Below are positions 7,369 to 12,924 of a stretch of 12,924 nt of DNA, piece by piece. The stretch is from NCBI GenBank assembly GCA_002425885.1, contig DINC01000370.1, forward strand, positions 13,384-26,307, given 5' to 3'. Each line of letters starts with the position of its first letter. Positions within the stretch are counted from its first letter, which is position 1. The stretch comes from Spirochaetia bacterium UBA5550. Lineage in GTDB: Bacteria > Spirochaetota > UBA4802 > UBA5550. The position numbers and the translations under genes were made by a program. The notes under the pieces are model-generated. The model was not told where the DNA came from. It saw only the letters and a list, made by a program, of their open reading frames with translations, and did no database searches.

Positions 7369-7388
7369 CAGGTCTCAATTCATTTTAA

Positions 7389-8582
7389 TTAAAGGTCCTC
7401 TACAATCCTCACAAGTCTCTTCTCATGAACGAGTTTGACGCCGAACAGAATGTCACACTGAACATTGAGTCCCAGGTTGCCGTCATGCCATACGCTCCAT
7501 CTTATCGGGAGGCCTTTGAAATCAGAAATAGAAGACTTCACGCCTGTTCCTTCAGGTAGTACGCCGTAGCTTCTTGCAGCAAGTGCTATAGCGGAAGGCA
7601 CAAAACAGAGAGCAGATTGAGTAGCATCAATGTTTATAACTACGTTATCCGCTACTGTTGACTCTTTAAGCCCGGGATAGAAGGTTATAGCAGTTGTATC
7701 GTCTGCTGTTGTTGTTACACCTGTTACCGTGTAGTAATCTGTTCCTGACCCTAAGTGAAAAATATCACCAGGCCTTATGGGATTGGAATCATCATTGAAA
7801 GCGTCAACAACCATTGAAGTAGCTCCGGCAGCATAACCGGATGCGTAATTAACAGCACCCGCAACGTCAGCCGGTGTATATTTTGCGATAGCGTTATTCA
7901 GGTAGAAATCAAATCCGAGTCTTCTTGTAACCCTGCCGTCCTTCATTACATCATCATCGCCTGATGTGCTTACTGACTGGAATGCATCTATTTTGCTTAA
8001 TGCACCCATTACATCAGCCCCTGCAACGCACTTTCTGCCGATAAGAGGGACCTCGTTGTTCGAAAGAAGAGTCCCTGCGCTGACAATCAGATCCTCGGAT
8101 ATGCCTGCCATAGCATTTACGAAATACTTTGACTTGAGAGCTTCGATGTATATCAGCTTGTTTGTAGTGAGCAGAATTGACTTAGCCATCGGCTCACCAT
8201 AAGACTGAATCAAATCATACGGGGAGAGACTGAGATCCTTTGCTGTGAGGTTGATAGTCTTTTTATAAGACTTATCAAGAGATACCTCCGCTTCAGTCTG
8301 TGTAATACCTGTAGCTGTTATAGTCCCGCCCGGAGTCCATGAATCAGCATCAGAGAAGTCCATTGCAAGAGGTACGTTAATTTTCTGCCCGTAATTCGCT
8401 ATAGTTTTTTCAAAGTTCCTTGAAACAAGGTTCTGCAGGTTGTACTCACCCAGGAGAATCCCCTCAAAAGACTGAGCCCAGAATTCCGGGAAGAGATAAT
8501 CCATACCGTTGTTTGACCACTTGACAACTGAATTCATAATCAGTGCTATGAGTCCATAAAGCGATAGTTTAAAAAGTTTCAT
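7389..8582 (-). CDS. Major capsid (coat) protein, P22 gp5-like family, with hydrophobic leader
   Basis: A 397-residue protein with the layout of the P22 coat family (PF11651, HK97 fold). FPEFWAQSFEGILLGEYNLQ (about 31-50) leads into NLVSRNFEKTIANYGQKINV. The strand-rich region about 80-110 is followed by KSYKKTINLTAKDLSLSPYD and the long spine helix near 125-150. A beta module (about 255-320, with RPGDIFHL and TVTGVTTT) corresponds to the inserted domain of this family. The C-terminal end (LPIRWSVWHDGNLGLNVQ then LFGVKLVHEKRLVRI) matches the family's closing segment. Residues 1-16 form a leader (MKLFKLSLYGLIALIM) not expected in a coat protein. The ATG at 8582 has AAAAGGACGG upstream, whereas internal ATGs at 8537 and 8504 lack good sites. 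Assembly would be scaffold-driven without proteolysis, since no protease gene is present. Coordinates of the inner domains are approximate. Confidence 0.88.
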   Translation of the reverse strand: MKLFKLSLYGLIALIMNSVVKWSNNGMDYLFPEFWAQSFEGILLGEYNLQNLVSRNFEKTIANYGQKINVPLAMDFSDADSWTPGGTITATGITQTEAEVSLDKSYKKTINLTAKDLSLSPYDLIQSYGEPMAKSILLTTNKLIYIEALKSKYFVNAMAGISEDLIVSAGTLLSNNEVPLIGRKCVAGADVMGALSKIDAFQSVSTSGDDDVMKDGRVTRRLGFDFYLNNAIAKYTPADVAGAVNYASGYAAGATSMVVDAFNDDSNPIRPGDIFHLGSGTDYYTVTGVTTTADDTTAITFYPGLKESTVADNVVINIDATQSALCFVPSAIALAARSYGVLPEGTGVKSSISDFKGLPIRWSVWHDGNLGLNVQCDILFGVKLVHEKRLVRIVEDL

Positions 8583-8604
8583 GTTTTACCGTCCTTTTAT
8601 AGTT

Positions 8605-9384
8605 TTAATCTGTTAAAGTGGGATTTAATCCCGCTTTCATAGCCGCCCTGTATTCGGCAGCGGCCTCTGATGAAGTATCAGCAACCTCAGACCTTTTGAA
8701 CGTAGTTCTCATTGTCCTCTTCTGCTGTCCTCCGGCCTTCGTGCCAGCTCCCGGAATAAGGTTCGACCGTATAAGGTTTGAGTTCTGCGGATCGTGAAGG
8801 AAGTTTTTAACTGCTTCCTGGACAGTAAGTTTTGAACCGCCGCTTAAGAAGGCCAGCTCAATGCCGTCTTCTGTTTCAGCAAACTCATGTTTATATTCAG
8901 CTTTTAACAAGCTAATGACCTGTTTTGAATTGATTACATCATAGTTGCTTACTTCCCTGAAAAGCTCAGTGTCCATGAAGTAATTCTTGTACTTTGTAGA
9001 ATAGCTATCAGCCTTGCTTTTATATTGCTCAATTTCTTCATTGCGCTTCTTCTCTGCAAGCTCCGCTTTCTCTTTGTCTGTCATCGTGGAGAGCTTCATC
9101 TCTTCAAGCTGAACAGAAAGAGCGTTAATCTGGTCCTGCTGAGTTTTGTGCTTCTCTTTCCACGTGTGAAGCTCTGATGCAGTCCGTCTGTTAATGCTTT
9201 CCACAAGCTCTTTCGGAAGCTTTGTTGATTTGCCGTTGTAAGAATATTCAACAAGTTCCTCTGCTGGAGGCTCTTTACCAGGTTCTCCTGGAGGAGGCTC
9301 TTTACCAGGTTCACCTTCAGCAAATCTCTGGAGTTCAATTCCTCCGCTTATTCCGTAATACTGCTCTAAAGTCTGTTTATTCAT
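8605..9384 (-). CDS. Scaffolding protein
   Basis: A 259-residue, highly charged, coiled-coil-rich protein between portal and coat, the standard place of a scaffold that guides coat assembly and leaves the mature head. Residues about 22-45 hold two copies of a nine-residue Pro/Glu/Gly unit (GEPGKEPPP and GEPGKEPPA), probably a flexible linker. Residues about 65-155 are a Lys/Glu/Gln helix with a heptad-like pattern (HTWKEKHKTQQDQINALSV), followed by a second charged helix. The C-terminal part (about 195-259) is basic and Gly-rich, then ends in a helix (about 240-252), as in scaffolds that bind coat through a basic C-terminal helix. There is no protease motif. The ATG overlaps the portal stop by eight bases and has AAGGAAA upstream. 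Confidence 0.82.
   Translation of the reverse strand: MNKQTLEQYYGISGGIELQRFAEGEPGKEPPPGEPGKEPPAEELVEYSYNGKSTKLPKELVESINRRTASELHTWKEKHKTQQDQINALSVQLEEMKLSTMTDKEKAELAEKKRNEEIEQYKSKADSYSTKYKNYFMDTELFREVSNYDVINSKQVISLLKAEYKHEFAETEDGIELAFLSGGSKLTVQEAVKNFLHDPQNSNLIRSNLIPGAGTKAGGQQKRTMRTTFKRSEVADTSSEAAAEYRAAMKAGLNPTLTD
9266..9312 (-). repeat. Two-copy 27-base in-frame tandem repeat in the scaffold gene
   Basis: The 20-base block at 9266-9285 recurs exactly at 9293-9312, giving a 27-base period (nine codons) and two Gly-Glu-Pro-Gly-Lys-Glu-Pro-Pro units. The near-perfect base identity suggests a recent duplication, and copy number could vary between relatives without breaking the frame. Confidence 0.9.
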
Positions 9385-10807
9385 TAATATTTTCCTTTTT
9401 TAAGTCCGTGGACTGAGTGCCGGGTTTAGGGTCCGGTTTCCCTGAATTTATACTCTTAACAAGCCTGTCTATTTCCGCTGCGTCTTCATCCGGAAAAGTA
9501 AGCTTGATAGTTTCCCTGTATGCTTTTTCCTGAACATCCATTGAAGGTATAGCGAAAGCATTAAGTAAACGTTCCAGCTGCTTATCAATATCAGCCTTCT
9601 CGTATGTGAACTGGTATTCTATTTCATGCTTAATTTCTGCCTGCTCATACATCCCGCAAAACTCTACAATCTTGCGCTCGCACTCCTGCAGCTGAAGAGA
9701 TAAAGATTTTAAGAACGCCTCAGTTTTTTCAAAATCAATAGACTTTGCAACTCCGCTCTCCCAGGAACCCTTTGATTCTTTTTTAAGCCCGAACTTTGCG
9801 AGGATCTCCTCAGAGAGGTGATTCATCATGTTTATAAACTTATCGATATCAATATCCGGACCTTCAAAAGAGGGCCTTTGAGTAGTAGCCTTAAACGGGA
9901 CAACAGGAAGGTCCGCAATGCCGCCTGACTGAGGATCGAATGTGGTAGTGATAGCATCAAGATCCACCTGAGTCTCATAAGGAAATAAAAGAATCTGAAA
10001 CGAAGATGAAGCCAGCACTTCAGAAGCCCAGGACGCAATATTAAATATAAGCCTTGATTTTAATACTATATCCTCAAAAGGAGAGTCACAGATGTAATCA
10101 GAATCATTGTCCCTGCAGTTTACAAAAGCAAAAGGAATCTTATCAAGTTCATGAAGGTTTTCTTCGACAAGTACATAAGTATCTTTACCGTCTTTAGTAA
10201 TAATCTCTACGTCCTGATAATAAGTTTTAGTCCAGAGCCTTCTGATGTTTTTCTTTTGAGCTTCGATTGATGGGTCTGTTTTATCGATATACGAATTATC
10301 AAGGATAATCCAGAGAAGTTCACCGTTATCATCAACTTCAAAATCACAAATCTGCTCTGGAGCATAATAAACAACATAAGGATGCAGGTTGTTCTCCTGT
10401 CTTTGCGCTTCAGTTTCAACGCTTACTGCAGGAGAATCTACAAGTATGCCCACGGTTGACTTTAAACAGTTTGTAGCAACCATATTCATCAGTGACTGCA
10501 AAGACCGCCCTTTGAATATCGATTCTTTTATATAAGCGTACTTCTCATCAATCTCTCTTTTCGGAGGATTGGCGTAAACAAAGCCGATAAGCATATCAAT
10601 AAGCATCTGCGTATGATTGGTATAATCAGCCCTTTCAAGCCTCTTCTGGAACCTCAGGTTATCTTCTACACGGTACTGAAAGAGATTATCCTTAGTGATA
10701 AAAGCCTTGCCTCCGGTGTAAGCATTATAAATCACTTTCCATACAGGGAGCTTGTCTTTAATCTTCTCGGATTGCCTGGTTGCAATGAGTTCAGCTTTCT
10801 CTTTCAT
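9377..10807 (-). CDS. Portal protein (DUF4055-type)
   Basis: A 476-residue portal, the dodecameric ring through which DNA enters the head. It follows the large terminase with an ATGA overlap. The N-terminal third matches the DUF4055 layout: a Trp near residue 23 (VWKVIYNAYTGGKAF), then YRVEDNLRFQKRLERADYTN, then a GFVYANPPKRE turn. The middle contains VGILVDSPAV and YVVYYAPEQICDFEVDDNGE, typical portal wing strands. A helix/crown region follows (about 330-400, ILAKFGLKKESKGSWESGVA and the Leu-rich SLSLQLQECERKIVEF). The C-terminal tail is Lys/Asp/Pro-rich (about 445-476). Length is normal for the family. No ribosome site is obvious, so translation is probably coupled to the terminase. Confidence 0.9.
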   Translation of the reverse strand: MKEKAELIATRQSEKIKDKLPVWKVIYNAYTGGKAFITKDNLFQYRVEDNLRFQKRLERADYTNHTQMLIDMLIGFVYANPPKREIDEKYAYIKESIFKGRSLQSLMNMVATNCLKSTVGILVDSPAVSVETEAQRQENNLHPYVVYYAPEQICDFEVDDNGELLWIILDNSYIDKTDPSIEAQKKNIRRLWTKTYYQDVEIITKDGKDTYVLVEENLHELDKIPFAFVNCRDNDSDYICDSPFEDIVLKSRLIFNIASWASEVLASSSFQILLFPYETQVDLDAITTTFDPQSGGIADLPVVPFKATTQRPSFEGPDIDIDKFINMMNHLSEEILAKFGLKKESKGSWESGVAKSIDFEKTEAFLKSLSLQLQECERKIVEFCGMYEQAEIKHEIEYQFTYEKADIDKQLERLLNAFAIPSMDVQEKAYRETIKLTFPDEDAAEIDRLVKSINSGKPDPKPGTQSTDLKKENINE

Positions 10808-12123
10808 ACACGGTGCCTGTATCTCATTCTTAGATTATTTATAGCATCAGCTGAAGAGTCCGGAGTGTACTGTCTGTTGTAGCTGATACCCGTTGTGCTT
10901 ATACGCGGGACAATAACGCTGTTTCTTAAGTGAGTGAAAAACGCATATCTTAAGGCATCCATGCAGTCATCATTCATCTTAATCGGGACCTCTTTGACGG
11001 TACTCCCCTGATCCCAGATGTATGAATCAAATTCTCTTAATGTATAATGACAATTCTGAGAGACCACAAGCCGGCCTGCATTAACAAGGCCTTTCACAAA
11101 CATAATCCCCTCAAAGACCTCTTTTTCAGCAGACACAGCAGGAAGCCCCGCATTCTGAAGGTCTCTTATAATCTCAGGCCTTGCACCGTCACAGTAGATA
11201 GTCGAGAATTTATAATGCTTATGAGACTCTTTCACGGTCGTAATAATATCAGCGGTTGACATCTGCCGTTTGTATATCTCATCAATTACATAATATTTCG
11301 GGTCACGAAGCCCGACAACAACAAGGGCTGTAGGGTGATCGAATCCAAAGTCAAGGCCTGCTATAGTATCATCATAAGTCTCAGGGAGAGTTGTGTGTTC
11401 AACCCTTTGAGCCATAGGGAGGTTGTAAATAACACCCTCTAAAGCTCCCCAGATACCTTCAACCATTCTTGAATAATACTCAGGGTTGCTGATTTTAAGT
11501 GATTCAAGGTCTGCCAGGTATGCTGCAGGAAGAAAAGGATTATCCCGGCTTACTGATGTTACTACCCTGCTCCCCTCAATAGGTGTTTCAAAAAACTCCC
11601 TGTAAACCCAGTTAGTAAAAGCCCCGGGGTTTGTGGCCCCGAATAGAGAGTGCATCACACCCTTCTGTCTTAACCTGGTACGGAGCATCTTGAATATCTC
11701 ATGCTTAACATCAGTCATCTCTTCAATACCGATAAAACCCAGATTTAAAGACTTGAATTTATTTGCATCGTCAAAAGGCCTGAATAATACAGTGCTGCCG
11801 TTTTTAAATATATAAGTGCTTGTAGCTTTATTATGTGATTTGATAAGCTGCTGAGGGACCAGGTGCTCAAACTCTGACATAGTAGTGTCCCTGAGGAGAG
11901 GCATAGTCTGAGCCCCGAGAAGCCCTTTAATACCAGGGAATTCAAGACAAAGCCTTAACGATCGCAACACCAGGGAATATGTTTTCCCTGAGCCCACTCC
12001 TCCGGAGTTAAGCAGATAACGGGCATTAGAATTAACGAATGCAGACTGATGCGGATCAATCAGTGTGAATTTGACTGTCGCCATAATCAACACCGCCAGA
12101 ATCAGGAAATATAGTTTTTTCAT
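10804..12123 (-). CDS. terL: Terminase large subunit, with hydrophobic N-terminal leader
   Basis: The DNA-packaging motor, 439 residues. The ATPase part shows Walker A at about 40-48 (SGGVGSGKT), Walker B near 128-138 (LGFIGIEEMTD, with tandem Glu134-135) and the coupling motif GATNP at 162-166. The nuclease part (about 250-400) has the acidic residues expected of the RNase H-like fold: Asp258 in GLDFGFDHP, Asp312 in YCDGARPE and Asp389 in NDDCMDALRY. The first 13 residues (MKKLYFLILAVLI) are a short Lys-plus-hydrophobic segment placed before Met14, where the recognisable protein (ATVKFTLIDPHQSAF) begins. The ATG at 12123 follows the terS stop by six bases and has GGAG about nine bases upstream. 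The internal ATG at 12084 has only a weak site. All catalytic positions seem intact. Confidence 0.96.
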   Translation of the reverse strand: MKKLYFLILAVLIMATVKFTLIDPHQSAFVNSNARYLLNSGGVGSGKTYSLVLRSLRLCLEFPGIKGLLGAQTMPLLRDTTMSEFEHLVPQQLIKSHNKATSTYIFKNGSTVLFRPFDDANKFKSLNLGFIGIEEMTDVKHEIFKMLRTRLRQKGVMHSLFGATNPGAFTNWVYREFFETPIEGSRVVTSVSRDNPFLPAAYLADLESLKISNPEYYSRMVEGIWGALEGVIYNLPMAQRVEHTTLPETYDDTIAGLDFGFDHPTALVVVGLRDPKYYVIDEIYKRQMSTADIITTVKESHKHYKFSTIYCDGARPEIIRDLQNAGLPAVSAEKEVFEGIMFVKGLVNAGRLVVSQNCHYTLREFDSYIWDQGSTVKEVPIKMNDDCMDALRYAFFTHLRNSVIVPRISTTGISYNRQYTPDSSADAINNLRMRYRHRV

Positions 12124-12129
12124 TCACGC

Positions 12130-12633
12130 TTACTCCGTCTCTTCGTCTTCTATTTCGCCTTTTGTTTTATTCTCGAAAACAACTACCAGCTCACCGTCTT
12201 CACCGGTGCCCCCGATCTTGTTAACTATAAGCCCCTGGAGCTTGTTAAGCTCTGCAAGGATCTTCACCTGGTTGTTCATATCCTTTTCAGTTTCACACCT
12301 GAGGAGGGCCTGCTCCAGTCTTGCTACTGCGAGACCGTAATTAAGGTCACGGTCCTTTTTGCTCTCCTCTTTGAGCTCGTTATCAATAGCCGCAAAGTAT
12401 TTATAAACGCTTTTCGGAGCGAGACAGAACCTGAGAGCGCAATACTCAATGATAGCCGGGCGGGAAACGCCTGCAATAAGGAGCCTCCGGATAGTCTTAA
12501 TCCTGAGCTCCTTCTCTGCTTTGGTTGCCTTACGGGGTGCGATAATATTCTCATCGTTATCAAAGAGATACCCCTGGACATATCCTTCACCGAGCAGTTT
12601 GTCATATTTCTTAGCTTCAAATTCCTTCATCAT
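12130..12633 (-). CDS. terS: Terminase small subunit
   Basis: A 167-residue protein directly upstream of terL, the DNA-recognition part of the packaging motor. Residues about 44-82 form a helix-turn-helix domain (IRRLLIAGVSRPAIIEY then LAPKSVYKYFAAI). Residues about 97-135 are an amphipathic helical oligomerisation region (ARLEQALLRCETE ... VKILAELNKLQG). The C-terminus (about 140-167) is Gly- then Glu-rich with a VVVF strand, like the flexible end that touches the large subunit. Two ATGs lie side by side (12633 and 12630), and neither has a convincing ribosome site. The start lies only about 15 bases after the T run of an intrinsic terminator, which is unusual. Confidence 0.88.
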   Translation of the reverse strand: MMKEFEAKKYDKLLGEGYVQGYLFDNDENIIAPRKATKAEKELRIKTIRRLLIAGVSRPAIIEYCALRFCLAPKSVYKYFAAIDNELKEESKKDRDLNYGLAVARLEQALLRCETEKDMNNQVKILAELNKLQGLIVNKIGGTGEDGELVVVFENKTKGEIEDEETE

Positions 12634-12647
12634 AGTTTTTGCCGTAT

Positions 12648-12684
12648 AAATAAAAAAGCCCGTACCTCAACCGAGATACGGGCC
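12648..12684 (-). terminator. Intrinsic terminator immediately before terS
   Basis: On the minus strand GCCCGTATCTC pairs with GAGGTACGGGC (12683-12673 with 12668-12658), 11 bp with one G-T pair and a four-base loop, followed by TTTTTTATTT. This is a strong rho-independent terminator directed towards terS. It lies too near the terS start to leave room for an ordinary promoter after it, so structural-gene transcription must read through it, be antiterminated, or begin within it. Confidence 0.85.
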
Positions 12685-12689
12685 TTATA

Positions 12690-12796
12690 ACAGTCTGATT
12701 AACAGGTTTATAAAGAATCCGCTTCTTATGCGTTCAATTCGACAGGCCTTGTGAGCAGTCTGCAAAGCAGGTCTCACTGGATTCTGTCAGGATGTT
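12690..12796 (-). other. Untranslated leader with a 72-base, tRNA-sized folded element
   Basis: AGAATCC (12785-12779) and GGATTCT (12720-12714) form a perfect 7-bp closing stem for a 72-base segment. Inside it GTGAG/CTCAC (12777-12773 with 12755-12751) plus CTGC/GCAG forms a second hairpin. The rest of the segment has no pairing I can see with confidence, and there is no canonical D-arm, anticodon arm or T-arm, so it is not called a tRNA. A poor TTGAAC (12737-12732) / TTTATA pair with 17-base spacing overlaps its 3' part and could be a promoter. The position suggests a regulatory leader, a cos/pac DNA site for the terminase, or both. Confidence 0.45.
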
Positions 12797-12919
12797 TTAC
12801 TTATCAGAGCAGTTTTTAATTGTTCTTATTCCTCCCTGGTTAAAAACAATAGTCAGATGCAGTTCACCAGTAAATTTAAGCTTCCTGAACTTATTTATAA
12901 TATCTAATAACCTATCCAT
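12797..12919 (-). CDS. Very small leader gene of unknown function (40 residues, may extend beyond the window)
   Basis: An ATG at 12919 opens 40 codons ending at TAA 12797-12799. The product starts with an amphipathic helix (MDRLLDIINKFRKLKF) followed by a strand-turn-strand (TGELHLTIVFNQGGIRTIKN). This helix/beta-hairpin outline resembles small phage and host proteins of the DUF2292/YezD kind, which share a short 'G-x-hydrophobic strand, Gly, basic' ending, but I cannot prove membership at this length. The ATG is only five bases from the window edge, so the ribosome site is not visible and an upstream in-frame GTG may be the real start. Being followed by a leader and terminator, it may be the last gene of the preceding unit. 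Confidence 0.5.
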   Translation of the reverse strand: MDRLLDIINKFRKLKFTGELHLTIVFNQGGIRTIKNCSDK

Positions 12920-12924
12920 CACTC

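Noticed and set aside
9096..9338. Alternative 80-residue frame inside the scaffold gene
   Set aside because: It follows from the repeat and charged codons of the scaffold read in another phase, and has no ribosome site.
12690..12785. Possible tRNA gene, because of tRNA length, a 7-bp end stem, and a nearby TGTTAATCAG resembling an Asn anticodon arm
   Set aside because: No D-arm or T-arm stems can be formed in either orientation, the Asn-like word lies outside the 72-base element, and its 5' stem half does not match.
1..12924. CRISPR array, insertion sequence, diversity-generating retroelement, toxin-antitoxin or defence genes
   Set aside because: No regularly spaced repeats, transposase, reverse transcriptase or template/variable repeat pair is visible, and every sizeable reading frame is explained by the structural module.

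Overview
The window is the late structural module of a tailed double-stranded DNA phage or prophage (Caudoviricetes), and every gene lies on the minus strand. Read from right to left the order is: a very small leader gene, a structured untranslated region ending in an intrinsic terminator, small terminase, large terminase, DUF4055-type portal, scaffold, P22-type major coat protein, a 74-residue unknown, a MuF/minor-capsid-like protein, a head-tail connector, a virion morphogenesis (Mu gpG-like) protein, a tail terminator, the major tail protein, a tail assembly chaperone with its -1 frameshift extension, the tape measure, and the start of a tail-tip or spike protein that runs off the left end. 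One tail-tube gene, no sheath gene and a frameshifted chaperone before the tape measure suggest a long flexible (siphovirus-type) tail. No virion maturation protease is visible.

The genes are packed tightly. Most neighbours overlap by 1 to 8 bases or are separated by fewer than 25, and many starts have a clear AAGGA/GGAG-type Shine-Dalgarno site, so most of the block is probably one translationally coupled operon. Exceptions are a 67-base gap with a 7-bp GC-rich hairpin after the coat gene and a 163-base gap before terS. That second gap contains a tRNA-sized folded element and a strong terminator only about 15 bases before the terS start. By eye the GC content is a little above 40 percent. 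The host cannot be named: the regular Shine-Dalgarno use fits many phyla and argues mildly against a classical Bacteroides-type host. No integrase, lysis, replication or host gene is in view, so a free phage and a prophage cannot be told apart.

The clearest mechanistic signal is a nine-A slippery run followed by an 8-bp stem-loop at the end of the chaperone gene, which puts the ribosome into an open -1 frame reaching the tape measure. The least expected signal is that four cytoplasmic-type proteins (large terminase, coat, major tail protein, chaperone) begin with a short Lys-plus-hydrophobic leader resembling a signal peptide or membrane anchor. Each leader precedes what looks like the normal protein, and the coat and tail leaders resemble each other at residue and base level. 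This is the best candidate here for something undescribed. The conditional-looking terminator arrangement before terS is the second.
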